From positions 124,001 through 188,000 of the forward strand of contig NZ_CANMDB010000008.1 in the NCBI RefSeq assembly GCF_947496515.1: DNA of 64,000 bases, given 5' to 3'. Both the position numbers and the translations under genes were made by a program. This document shows positions 29,923 through 38,775 of this stretch, in pieces. Position 1 is the stretch's first letter. Every line of letters starts with the position of its first letter. Under the pieces are notes generated by a model that saw only the letters and a list, made by a program, of their open reading frames with translations, ran no database searches and was not told the origin of the DNA. The DNA comes from an uncultured Roseobacter sp. (GTDB lineage Bacteria > Pseudomonadota > Alphaproteobacteria > Rhodobacterales > Rhodobacteraceae).

Positions 29923-30138
29923 ATGCGTAGTGACTGGATTTTGGATGTTCTTACAGACTTGAAGACCTTTGCAACTGCAAATGACTTGCCGGTGCTCGCG
30001 GAACAATTAGATGATACGGCGATCGTGGCGCTTGCGGAGATCGCAGCGCTGCACGAGAGGACGCAGGGCACAACCGATGGTGACGACCACCTTGGCAGAG
30101 CAGATTTTGGAGGGGTTGGAACAAGCGGACACGCTTGA
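29923..30138 (+). CDS. Small hypothetical protein overlapping luxR
   Basis: This 71-residue frame begins MRSDWILDVLTDLKTFATAN, a helical pattern that looks like a real small protein. AAGG lies about 10 bases before the ATG. The last 62 bases overlap the luxR start in another frame, and its glycine-rich tail there looks less protein-like, so translation may serve mainly to couple luxR. I recall similar small frames before luxR in other roseobacters but cannot verify it here. Confidence 0.55.
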   Translation: MRSDWILDVLTDLKTFATANDLPVLAEQLDDTAIVALAEIAALHERTQGTTDGDDHLGRADFGGVGTSGHA

Positions 30139-30796
30139 GAAGCTCTACCAAGTCACCTACAGCATGCGTGACGGCTATGACGTCAAGCATGTTGTCTACT
30201 ACTGGGTCAACAGCGTCGGCGAGAATTACGGTGCGGGCACCTACAGTCCCGAGTGGACAGAGCGCTACGTAGAAAAAGGGTACAACAAGATCGATCCCGT
30301 CGTCATGGGATGTTTCCAGAGGTTTGATCCCGTCAACTGGAAGGATCTGGACTGGTCATCCAAACCGGTCAAGGAGTTCCTGAAGGATGCACTGGATCAC
30401 GGTGTTGGCGCGCAGGGCATCGCGATCCCCCTCCGCGGTCCCAGCGGCCAATACGCCGTCCTCAGCATCAATGACAACCGGGCCGACGACGAGTGGGATG
30501 CTTTTGTGCGCGAGCACAAGCGGGACTTCATGATCATCGCTTATGAGTTCAACAAGAAGGGTCTGGAGTTCGAAGAACAGGGCCATGACAAGATGCTCGG
30601 CAAACTCTCTCCCCGCGAGTTGAGCGCCCTGACCTATCTGGCCCGCGGTCTCAGCCGCACACAGGCGGCCCATCAGATGAAGATCTCCGAGCACACACTG
30701 CGGGTCTACATCGAAAGCGCCCGGCACAAGCTGGGCGCGCTCAACACCACCCACGCGGTCGCCCGCGCCATTCACAGCGGGCTGATCGTCGCCTGA
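30077..30796 (+). CDS. luxR: LuxR family quorum-sensing transcriptional regulator
   Basis: This 239-residue protein has an N-terminal autoinducer-binding domain and a C-terminal LuxR helix-turn-helix. The first contains the YYWVNS, YSPEWTERYVEKGYNKIDPV and DHGVGAQGIAIPLRGP segments. The second is LSPRELSALTYLARGLSRTQ followed by ISEHTLRVYIESARHKLGA. It should bind an acyl-homoserine lactone made by the adjacent LuxI. The ATG at 30077 overlaps the small upstream frame. A ccrA-luxR-luxI arrangement is known in roseobacters. Confidence 0.93.
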   Translation: MVTTTLAEQILEGLEQADTLEKLYQVTYSMRDGYDVKHVVYYWVNSVGENYGAGTYSPEWTERYVEKGYNKIDPVVMGCFQRFDPVNWKDLDWSSKPVKEFLKDALDHGVGAQGIAIPLRGPSGQYAVLSINDNRADDEWDAFVREHKRDFMIIAYEFNKKGLEFEEQGHDKMLGKLSPRELSALTYLARGLSRTQAAHQMKISEHTLRVYIESARHKLGALNTTHAVARAIHSGLIVA

Positions 30797-30923
30797 ACCT
30801 TAACAAAAGATGTTCCGCGCCGCGCGTTGGCCCAAGAATTGGGAAAGCCAACCGAGCGGTTTGGTGAGCCGGTCTTAACGGCCATGGCGCAGTTTCCTCG
30901 CATCACAACGCTAGGAGACTGTC

Positions 30924-31589
30924 ATGCTGCATTACATCTACGGGTCCGATCTGGAAAACTTCCCAAAGCTTCGTGACACCATGTTCCGGGACCGCGCAGC
31001 GCAGTTTTCCCAACGTCTGGCCTGGGATAGCGTCTCGGTCGATGCGCGCGGCTATGAGACAGATGAATACGATGCGATGAACCCGATCTACATCATCTGG
31101 GAGTTGCCTGATGGCACGCACGGCGGCTCCATGCGGATGATGCCGACAGTTGGCAAGACCATGCTGAACGATCATTTCCGGAACCTCACGGATGGTGTGC
31201 ATATCCAAAGCCCGCTGATCTGGGAATGCACCCGCTTTTGCATCTCACCCCGCGCTGACCGACGCGCGACAGCTGCCCTCGTGGTTGCTGCGGGCGAGTT
31301 GATGGATGAATTCGCATTGGAGCATTTCGTCGGCGTGTTCTTTGACAAGATGGAGCGTGTCTTTGCGCTCAGCGCAATCGTGCCGGACGTTCTGGGCGTG
31401 TCGGAAGAAACCGATGCCGCGGGGGACCGGATCGCCGTTGGTACCTGGGAGATCACACCCGCCTGTATGGCGCGCAACCTCCGGCGGATCGGCGTCAGCC
31501 GTGAGACCTCCAAGGCCTGGTTCCACGCGTCCTTCAACCGCAATCTGCCGCCCATGACCGCGGAAATCGAATTCAAGCAATGCGCCTGA
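30924..31589 (+). CDS. luxI: Acyl-homoserine-lactone synthase
   Basis: LuxI makes an N-acyl-homoserine lactone from S-adenosylmethionine and an acyl-ACP or acyl-CoA. The 221-residue protein has the family residues in MFRDRAAQFSQRLAWD, a conserved acidic stretch (GYETDEYDAMNP), SMRMMPTV and WECTRFCISP. The chain length of the signal cannot be read. A strong TAGGAGA ribosome site precedes the ATG. It lies 127 bases after luxR in the same direction. Confidence 0.95.
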   Translation: MLHYIYGSDLENFPKLRDTMFRDRAAQFSQRLAWDSVSVDARGYETDEYDAMNPIYIIWELPDGTHGGSMRMMPTVGKTMLNDHFRNLTDGVHIQSPLIWECTRFCISPRADRRATAALVVAAGELMDEFALEHFVGVFFDKMERVFALSAIVPDVLGVSEETDAAGDRIAVGTWEITPACMARNLRRIGVSRETSKAWFHASFNRNLPPMTAEIEFKQCA

Positions 31590-31666
31590 CTGCGGTGATC
31601 TGACAAATCCGCACCAGCGCGCAGGACGCGCTGGTCCCTGTTGCGCGGCCCCTGTAGGGTCGCGCC

Positions 31667-33208
31667 ATGACTTTGCCCGCCGTGACATTCTCTGACGATC
31701 AGGCCGCCGCCTATGACCGTGTGACGGAGGTGTTGCGCAGTGCCGGTGTTGATCTGGACGACCAGCTTTTGACACCGCCCCAAGGCAAGGCGGCGGCAGT
31801 TCTCGCCGTCACTGGCAAGGCCGGATCGGGCAAGACGCTGCTGCTGGCCCAACTCTACGAGGCGCTGCAGGATGCGGGCGTCGAAGTGGTCTCGGGCGAC
31901 TACGAATCCCGCAAGCGACGTGACAAGCGTACCCTCGCCATCCTCGCGCCCACCAACAAGGCGGCCAGCGTGTTGCGCCTGCGCGGCGTGCCCGCCACCA
32001 CGATCCACCGCATTCTCTATACCCCTGTTTATGACCCGGAATACGAACGGATCGCCGATTGGCTCGCGGGCAACGGGGAGCGGCCCGAGATCGAGGGGCT
32101 GACCGATCTGGCGTTGGACCGGGCAGAGGCCTTTTATGCCAGCAACAAATCCATCCCGGGGGCGCTGGCGGCGGCGGGCTTGCGCGGATCTGATTTCATC
32201 ACCGGATGGAAACGGCGGGAGGAGCCGCTGGACATCGGCTTCATCGACGAATCGTCGATGCTGGATGACCGGCAATACGAGGACCTTTGCGAGATTTTCC
32301 CGACGCTGGTGCTCTTCGGCGATCCCGCACAGCTGGCACCGGTGAACCAGTCGGGCGCGATGGTCTTTGACAAGCTGCCCGCGCCCCGCGTGCTGGCGCT
32401 GGAACGGATCCACCGGCAAGAGGCGGATAACCCGATACTCGATCTGGCCCATGCGCTCGGCGATCCCGACCTCGGGTTCGAGCAGTTCGAGCGCATGGTC
32501 GAGCAGGCCGCCGCCCGAGACGAGCGGGTGGTCTGGGGGCAGCGTGTCGAGGTTGATCTGATGGCGCGCAGCCCGGTGCTGGTCTGGCGCAATGCCACGC
32601 GCATTCGGCTGATCAACGCCTTTCGGCAGGTGCATGGCGCGCCCGAGGATGCCCTGCTGGAGGGCGAGCCGCTGATTTGCGACGGGCTGGAGCTGCCGCT
32701 CAAACACCGCAAGAAGCGCCTCGATCTGGAGGCGCGGGGCCTCATCAAGGGCGCGCAGGTGATCTATCTGGGCGAGGGGCGCAAGCCGGGGTTCAGCCGG
32801 TTGCACGTCATGGGGGCGGAGGATCCGCGCGTCTCGGCCGCGTCCATCGTCAAGATCGAAAAGCCGGGAGAGGAGGAGCCGTTTATCCCCTTTGCCGCGC
32901 GCATGGGCGCCACCTTTCTGCACGGGGCGGCGGTGACCATCCACAAGGCCCAAGGCAGCCAGTGGGAGACGGTCCAGGTCTTTGCGCCGGACCTCTACGC
33001 CGCGGCCCGCATGGGGCGGTCAGAGGCCGGACAGCCGCTGTGGAAGCGTTTGGCCTATGTGGCGATCACCCGCGCGCAGGACCGGTTGATCTGGGTGGTG
33101 CGCAACCGTCTGGCGATGCCCAAGGGACCGCTGAGCGTGGATGATCTGCGCAGCCTTCCCGCAGCCCCGCTGTCGCTGTCTGAGCCGGAACCCGAAGGCG
33201 AATTCTAG
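31667..33208 (+). CDS. RecD-like ATP-dependent DNA helicase
   Basis: This 513-residue superfamily-1B helicase has Walker A GKAGSGKTLLL, Walker B FIDESSML, GDPAQLAPV, HKAQGSQWETV and YVAITRAQDRL in order. That set matches RecD/Dda-like helicases and the C-terminal UvrD_C_2 domain. No RecB or RecC gene is nearby, so it acts outside a canonical RecBCD. It begins about 80 bases after luxI and is probably transcribed separately. Confidence 0.9.
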   Translation: MTLPAVTFSDDQAAAYDRVTEVLRSAGVDLDDQLLTPPQGKAAAVLAVTGKAGSGKTLLLAQLYEALQDAGVEVVSGDYESRKRRDKRTLAILAPTNKAASVLRLRGVPATTIHRILYTPVYDPEYERIADWLAGNGERPEIEGLTDLALDRAEAFYASNKSIPGALAAAGLRGSDFITGWKRREEPLDIGFIDESSMLDDRQYEDLCEIFPTLVLFGDPAQLAPVNQSGAMVFDKLPAPRVLALERIHRQEADNPILDLAHALGDPDLGFEQFERMVEQAAARDERVVWGQRVEVDLMARSPVLVWRNATRIRLINAFRQVHGAPEDALLEGEPLICDGLELPLKHRKKRLDLEARGLIKGAQVIYLGEGRKPGFSRLHVMGAEDPRVSAASIVKIEKPGEEEPFIPFAARMGATFLHGAAVTIHKAQGSQWETVQVFAPDLYAAARMGRSEAGQPLWKRLAYVAITRAQDRLIWVVRNRLAMPKGPLSVDDLRSLPAAPLSLSEPEPEGEF

Positions 33209-33265
33209 TCTGGCCTTTGAGCCATCGGGCCCTGTGCTGCGTGCCACACCTCTGAGTGGGGTGCG

Positions 33266-34030
33266 TCAGGCCCGGAACAGGCGGAACACGGCGGAAGCTG
33301 CCCAGCCCGCCGCGATGGCGATGGCCAGTGACATCAACCCGTAGAGCAGCGGCTGATTGCGCGATAGCCCGAAGAGCCACCGTTCCAGCCCGACCTTCTG
33401 GACGTCGATCGTGGTATCGTAGCTGGAGACCACATTGCCGCCGCGTGTCAGGAAGATCCGCGTGGGGTAGGCGCCTTCGGTGAGCGCCGCGGGCAATCTG
33501 ACAGCGGTGCGAAAGAGCGTCTGCTCGCTGACAGAGACCGCCCCTTCGCGCAGCTGGTAGACGTCGGCGCGGCTGCGAATGCGGATCAGCGCGTCGGTAA
33601 AGCTCTCGGCGTTTTCGATATGCGCGGGCGCCCCGACGGAGCGGATCGCCCGCGGGACGGAAATCGTGTGCCGCAGATCTTCGGTATTGCTCAGCACCTC
33701 GCGCAGCGGGCCGCTGGTCTGCACGGCGTAAAAACTGGGCGCGCGGTCCACCTCGACCGCGTCGGTGTTGACCCAGATCCCCAGACGCTTTTCCTTGCGG
33801 CGCACGGTCAGCGGCATGGACGGACCCGCGACGGTCACGATCACCTCGATGGGCGGGCCATCGGGGATCGTCTCCTCGCGCTTGACCGCGCCAAAGATCA
33901 GGATCTCGGTGCCGTCAAAGCTGGTGGTGATGGAGATGCTGTCCTGGCTGAGGCCCAGCACGACCTCTTCGGCCTCCACGGAGGGCGTAAGACACAGCAG
34001 CATCGCGATCAGGCTGAGAAGCGCCCTCAA
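33266..34030 (-). CDS. TIGR02186 family membrane-anchored protein
   Basis: This 254-residue protein has a signal peptide (LLSLIAMLLCLTPSVEA), a beta-rich extracytoplasmic part (VVLGLSQDSISITTSFDGTE is typical of the family) and one C-terminal helix (LMSLAIAIAAGWAASAVF). Family members are repeatedly found beside TSUP transporters, as here. Its ATG overlaps the TSUP gene's stop by four bases, so the two probably function together. Confidence 0.85.
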   Translation of the reverse strand: MRALLSLIAMLLCLTPSVEAEEVVLGLSQDSISITTSFDGTEILIFGAVKREETIPDGPPIEVIVTVAGPSMPLTVRRKEKRLGIWVNTDAVEVDRAPSFYAVQTSGPLREVLSNTEDLRHTISVPRAIRSVGAPAHIENAESFTDALIRIRSRADVYQLREGAVSVSEQTLFRTAVRLPAALTEGAYPTRIFLTRGGNVVSSYDTTIDVQKVGLERWLFGLSRNQPLLYGLMSLAIAIAAGWAASAVFRLFRA

Positions 34031-34938
34031 TGTCCCGCCGCCCCGATAGAGTAGAGCTCAGATGGCATCAGCAGCAGATCAAGCGCCAGCTTGCCGCAGA
34101 CCGCCAGCACCATCAGCGCGAGCAGGATGCGGAGCTGCTCGGCCTTCATCTTGACGCCGATGCGGGTGCCGATTTGTGCGCCGATGACGCCGCCGACCAG
34201 CAGCAGCACCGCCAGCACGATGTCCACGGTAAAGTTGGTCGTGGCGTGCAGCAGCGTGGTGAAGGCCGTGACAAAGATGATCTGGAAGAGCGAGGTGCCG
34301 ACGACAACCTTGGTGGGCATGCCCAGCAGATAGATCATCGCGGGCACCATGATAAAGCCGCCACCCACGCCCATGATCGCCGCGAGGATGCCCACAGCCA
34401 CGCCAACGATCAGCGGCGGGATCACGGAGATATAGAGGCCGGAGACCCGGAACCGCATCTTGAACGGCAGACCGTGGATCCAGTTGTGTTTCTTGCGGGC
34501 GGGCGGCTTGCCGGATTTTGTCTTGCGGATGGCATTGAGGCTCTCGAAGAACATCAGACCGCCGATCACGCCCAGAAAGACCACGTAACACAGCTTGACC
34601 AGCAGATCGACCTGACCCTGCGCCTTGAGGTAGTTGAAGATGACAACGCCCAGGGCAGCACCGATCAGACCGCCGATGAGCAGCACCGTGCCCATCCTGA
34701 GATCGACGGTCTTTCGCTTGAGATGCGCCAGCACACCGGAGAAGGACGAGGCCACGATCTGGTTGGCTTCGGTCGCAACGGCGACGGCCGGCGGGATGCC
34801 GATGAAGAAGAGCAGCGGCGTCATCAGAAACCCGCCGCCGACCCCGAACATGCCCGACAGGATGCCCACAATCCCACCCAGGCCCAGCAACAAAAAGGCG
34901 TTGACCGAAACCTCGGCAATGGGCAGGTAGATTTGCAT
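34027..34938 (-). CDS. TSUP (TauE/SafE) family transporter
   Basis: This 303-residue protein has eight or so helices, with the two TSUP half-repeats visible as GMFGVGGGFLMTPLLFF and AIMGVGGGFIMVPAMIY. It is longer than the TSUP protein at 10994-11749 and belongs to a different branch. The partner TIGR02186 gene follows with a four-base overlap. A role in sulfite or sulfonate export is plausible from the family but not shown. Confidence 0.88.
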   Translation of the reverse strand: MQIYLPIAEVSVNAFLLLGLGGIVGILSGMFGVGGGFLMTPLLFFIGIPPAVAVATEANQIVASSFSGVLAHLKRKTVDLRMGTVLLIGGLIGAALGVVIFNYLKAQGQVDLLVKLCYVVFLGVIGGLMFFESLNAIRKTKSGKPPARKKHNWIHGLPFKMRFRVSGLYISVIPPLIVGVAVGILAAIMGVGGGFIMVPAMIYLLGMPTKVVVGTSLFQIIFVTAFTTLLHATTNFTVDIVLAVLLLVGGVIGAQIGTRIGVKMKAEQLRILLALMVLAVCGKLALDLLLMPSELYSIGAAGH

Positions 34939-35034
34939 GGGTACTGTTAGAGCACAGGCAGGGTTAAAATCAATGCCCCGCGCTGCCGCGCAGCACTCAG
35001 GACCGACACTTCCTGCGAAACTGGCCTTACCGGC

Positions 35035-36003
35035 TCATCGTTCCTTGACGTAGGGTTGACCGCCAGCGCGGGGTGGGATGGCCTTGCCGACGAACCCTGC
35101 GAGTATGATGACCGTCATGACGTAGGGAAGTGCCCCCAGCAACGCGCCCTGGATCTTGAGACCCAAGAGCGCCTCGATCACGTCAGGACGGGTTTCCAGG
35201 GCACCGAAGAGACCAAAGAGCAGGGTGGCGTAAAGTGCGTACCAGGGCCGCCATTTCGCAAAGATCAGCGCCGCCAAGGCGATGAAGCCGCGGCCTGCGG
35301 ACATGTCCTTGACGAACCCGGCCTGCAGGGCGGTGGAGAGATACGCGCCCGCGATCCCGCAGAGCACACCGCAGATCAGCACGGCAGCGTAGCGCAGCCC
35401 GACAACTGAGACACCGGCGGTATCGACGGCGGCGGGGTTTTCACCCACCGCCCTGAGGCGCAGCCCGAAGCGCGTGCGAAAGAGCACCCACCACGTCAGC
35501 GGCACACAGGCAAAGGCCAGATAAACGAGGATCGAATGGCCCGAGATCAGCTCCGCGTAGATGGGACCGAGCACGGGCACCCCGCTCAGCGCGTCGGCGA
35601 AGGGCAGGGTGATCGGCCCGAAGCGCGCGCCGCCCATCAGCGATGGCGTGCGGCCCCCTTGGCTGAACCAGTCCTGCGCGATGAGCACGGTGAGCCCCGC
35701 GGCCAGAAAGTTGATCGCCACGCCGGAGATCAGCTGATTACCGCGGAAGGTGATGGAGGCCAGCCCGTGCAGCAGGCTGAAGACCATGGAGGCAGCGATA
35801 CCCGCGGCAAGGCCGACCCATACCGACCCGGTGAGCGCCGCGATGGCGGCGGAGAAGAAGGCCGCGGCCAGCATCTTGCCTTCAAGGCCGATGTCAAAGA
35901 TGCCCGCACGCTCGGAGAAGAGCCCCGCGAGACAGGCCAGCAGCAGCGGTGTGGCCAGACGAACGGTGCTGTCGAGCAACTGGATAAGCGTCAGGAAATC
36001 CAT
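35035..36003 (-). CDS. BMP-type ABC transporter permease (second)
   Basis: This 322-residue inner-membrane permease has about nine helices and the BPD_transp_2 pattern. It begins LLLACLAGLFSERAGIFDIG and includes the GENPAAVDTAGVSV coupling loop. It belongs to the nucleoside/purine (BMP, NupQ-like) uptake systems. The ATG at 36003 overlaps the stop of the first permease (ATGA). It is last in the four-gene transporter operon. Confidence 0.9.
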   Translation of the reverse strand: MDFLTLIQLLDSTVRLATPLLLACLAGLFSERAGIFDIGLEGKMLAAAFFSAAIAALTGSVWVGLAAGIAASMVFSLLHGLASITFRGNQLISGVAINFLAAGLTVLIAQDWFSQGGRTPSLMGGARFGPITLPFADALSGVPVLGPIYAELISGHSILVYLAFACVPLTWWVLFRTRFGLRLRAVGENPAAVDTAGVSVVGLRYAAVLICGVLCGIAGAYLSTALQAGFVKDMSAGRGFIALAALIFAKWRPWYALYATLLFGLFGALETRPDVIEALLGLKIQGALLGALPYVMTVIILAGFVGKAIPPRAGGQPYVKER

Positions 36004-37097
36004 CAGGCGCGGCTCCGGCGGAGCATCAGGAAGAGCCGCTCCAGCGGCATGCGAACCATGTTGTCGAGCGCACCGGTGAAGAGAATGACCAGCGCCTGAA
36101 TCACGACGATCAGCTCTCGCGGGATCGACGTCCAGAGCGCCAGTTCCGCACCGCCCTGGTAAAGAAAGCCGAAGAGGATGGCCGCCAGCAGCACGCCGAA
36201 GGGGTGGCTGCGGCCCATCAGCGCCACGGCGATGCCGATGAAGCCTGCGCCTTCGACGGCGTTCAGGACCAGCCGTTCGGCCTCGCCCATGACATTGTTG
36301 ATGGCCATCAGCCCGGCAAGACCGCCGGAGATCAGCATGGCGATCATGGTGATAGCGACAGGTGAGATGCCCCCGTAGCGGGCGGCGGGTTCGGATTTGC
36401 CGTAGCTGCGGATCTCGTAGCCCAGCCACGTGCGCCAGAGCAGGAACCACACCAGCACACAGGCCAGCAGTGCGATCAGAAAGGTGACGTTGGCGGGGGC
36501 TGATTTGGAAAAGGCGATGCCGAGGGGCGCGAGGATGTCGTGCAGCGTCGGCAGGTTGGTGGTGTCGGGAAAGCGCGCGGTTGCGGGGTCCATCTGGCCC
36601 GCCGGGCGCATCAGGTTCACCAGAACGTAGTTGAGCACGGCAGCGCCGATGAAATTGAACATGATGGTGGTGATGACGATATGGCTGCCCCGTTTGGCCT
36701 GCAGAAAGGCGGGGATCGCGGCCCAGGCAGCACCGAAGAGCGCGCCCGCAAGCGAGGCGCCGAGGAGCGCGAGGCTCCAATGCGGCCACGGGATGAGCAG
36801 GCAGGCAAGCGCGACGCCGAGGCCCCCCAGCATGGCCTGGCCTTCGCCCCCGATGTTGAAGAGCCCCGCGTGGAAGGCCACGGAGACGGCGAGACCGGTA
36901 AAAAGGAAATTGGTGGCGTAGTAGAGCGTGTAGCCCCAGCCGTAGGTGCTGCCCAGAGCACCGGTGACCATCAGATTGACGGCCTCCAAGGGATCTTCTC
37001 CGATGGCCAGGATCACGAGGGCGGAGAGCACGGCGGCGAGGATCAGCGAGATCAGCGGCACCAGCGCCACCTCGGCCCATTTCGGCATCACGTCCAT
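36003..37097 (-). CDS. BMP-type ABC transporter permease (first)
   Basis: This 364-residue permease begins MDVMPKWAEVALVPLISLIL. It has the AFHAGLFNIGGEGQAMLGGL block and the coupling region YGKSEPAARYGGISPVAIT typical of NupP-like nucleoside permeases. I choose the ATG at 37097 because GGAG lies upstream; the longer frame adds a non-homologous proline-rich leader. About 110 bases of GC-rich DNA separate it from the ATPase gene. Confidence 0.9.
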   Translation of the reverse strand: MDVMPKWAEVALVPLISLILAAVLSALVILAIGEDPLEAVNLMVTGALGSTYGWGYTLYYATNFLFTGLAVSVAFHAGLFNIGGEGQAMLGGLGVALACLLIPWPHWSLALLGASLAGALFGAAWAAIPAFLQAKRGSHIVITTIMFNFIGAAVLNYVLVNLMRPAGQMDPATARFPDTTNLPTLHDILAPLGIAFSKSAPANVTFLIALLACVLVWFLLWRTWLGYEIRSYGKSEPAARYGGISPVAITMIAMLISGGLAGLMAINNVMGEAERLVLNAVEGAGFIGIAVALMGRSHPFGVLLAAILFGFLYQGGAELALWTSIPRELIVVIQALVILFTGALDNMVRMPLERLFLMLRRSRA

Positions 37098-37206
37098 CGG
37101 GGCGCTCCATTGGTTGACGGGTGGCGCAGCGGTTGGCCCTGAGGGGGTTTCACCCCCGGCGCTGGCGCGCCTCCCCCAGAGTTTATCTGGCAAAGTGAGG
37201 GAGCGG

Positions 37207-38772
37207 TCATGCGGCGACCCCTGCCATCAGCAGGCCGAGTTCTTTTTCGTCTGTCTGGGCCGAGAGGCGCTCGCCCATGATGGTGCCGTCGAACATGACC
37301 GCGACCCGGTCGGCCAGGGCGAGAATTTCTTCGAGTTCCACCGAGACCAGCAGCACGGCCTTGCCCTTGTCGCGCAGGGCCACGATTTGCTGGTGGATGA
37401 ATTCGATGGCGCCGATGTCCACGCCGCGGGTGGGCTGGCCCACGAGCAGCAGATCGGGGTCGCGTTCGATTTCGCGCGCCAGCACGATCTTTTGCTGGTT
37501 ACCGCCGGAGAAGTTCTTGGCCGCCAGCGCGGGATTGGGGGGGCGCACGTCGAAGCGCGCCATTTTTTCTTCGGTCTCGGTGCGGATACGGGCGTTGTTG
37601 AGCAGGAGACCCGATTGATAGCCCGGGTCGCGGTGGTAGCCGAAGGCGGTGTTTTCCCAGGCGGAGAAGTCCATGATGAGGCCTTCACGCTGCCGGTCTT
37701 CTGGCACATGGGCGATGCCGCGGGCGCGGCGGGCGCGGCCGTGCGCGTCTTTGCCCGCCAGATCAAGGGGTTGGCCGTTGATGTGGATCTCGCCCGTGGC
37801 TTCGGCGTAGCCGCCCAGCACTTCGAGCAGTTCAGATTGGCCATTGCCCGCAACCCCCGCGAGGCCGAGGATCTCGCCCGCGCGGACCTGCAGATCAATG
37901 CCCTTGAGACGCTCCACGCCGCTTTCGTCGCGGACCCGCAGGCCCTTTATGTCGAGCACGACCGGTCCCGGTGTGGCGGGTGTTTTGTCAACGCGCAGCA
38001 AGACCTTACGCCCCACCATGAGTTCGGCGAGCTCGGCGGGCGAGGTCTCTGACGTCTTGACCGTCGCCGTCATCTCACCCCGGCGCATCACGCTGACCGT
38101 GTCCGTCGCTTCCATCACCTCGCGCAGTTTATGGGTAATGAGGATGATGGTCTTGCCCTCGGTCCGCAGGCGGTCGAGGATGCGGAAAAGCTGATCGGCC
38201 TCTGCCGGGGTCAGCACGCCAGTGGGTTCATCGAGGATCAGGATATCCGCCTGACGGTAGAGTGCCTTGAGGATCTCTACCCGCTGCTGCATGCCGACAC
38301 CCAGATCCTGGATCACCGCATCGGGATCGACGTTCAGACCGTATTCATGCTCCAGTTCCAGCAGCGATTTGCGGGCTTTGGCGAGAGAGGGCCTGAGCAG
38401 CCCGCCGTCTTCGGCCCCCAGAATGATGTTTTCCAGCACGGTGAAGTTCTCGACCAGCTTGAAGTGCTGGAACACCATGCCGATGCCGGCGGCGATGGCG
38501 GCCTGGCTGTCAGGAATGTCAGTGCGTTTGCCTGCGATAAACACCTCGCCCGCATCTGCCTTGTAAAACCCGTAAAGGATCGACATCAGCGTCGATTTGC
38601 CCGCCCCATTCTCGCCGATGATACCGTGGATCGTGCCGGGCATCACGCGGATCGAGATGTCCTTGTTGGCCTGCACCGGACCGAAGGCCTTGGAGATGCC
38701 CTTCAGTTCAATTGCGGGTGCAGTGCCGGGGGCGGCAGTTGCCTGCCGCCCGCCCGTGTCGTCCGTGCCCAT
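37207..38772 (-). CDS. BMP-type ABC transporter ATP-binding protein
   Basis: This 521-residue protein contains two ABC domains in one chain, as in sugar and nucleoside importers. The first has a full Walker A (GENGAGKST), LGVGMQQRVEI and ILDEPT. The second has GVAGNGQSELLEVLGG, FSGGNQQKIVLAREI and a degenerate Walker B (LLVGQPTRGVD), which is usual for the family. It begins three bases after the substrate-binding-protein gene. Confidence 0.93.
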   Translation of the reverse strand: MGTDDTGGRQATAAPGTAPAIELKGISKAFGPVQANKDISIRVMPGTIHGIIGENGAGKSTLMSILYGFYKADAGEVFIAGKRTDIPDSQAAIAAGIGMVFQHFKLVENFTVLENIILGAEDGGLLRPSLAKARKSLLELEHEYGLNVDPDAVIQDLGVGMQQRVEILKALYRQADILILDEPTGVLTPAEADQLFRILDRLRTEGKTIILITHKLREVMEATDTVSVMRRGEMTATVKTSETSPAELAELMVGRKVLLRVDKTPATPGPVVLDIKGLRVRDESGVERLKGIDLQVRAGEILGLAGVAGNGQSELLEVLGGYAEATGEIHINGQPLDLAGKDAHGRARRARGIAHVPEDRQREGLIMDFSAWENTAFGYHRDPGYQSGLLLNNARIRTETEEKMARFDVRPPNPALAAKNFSGGNQQKIVLAREIERDPDLLLVGQPTRGVDIGAIEFIHQQIVALRDKGKAVLLVSVELEEILALADRVAVMFDGTIMGERLSAQTDEKELGLLMAGVAA

Positions 38773-38775
38773 CCT

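Noticed and set aside
30848-30864. CCAACCG-AG-CGGTTTGG as a lux box before luxI
   Set aside because: The dyad has a bulge and does not match known lux-box sequences well; support is too weak to annotate.
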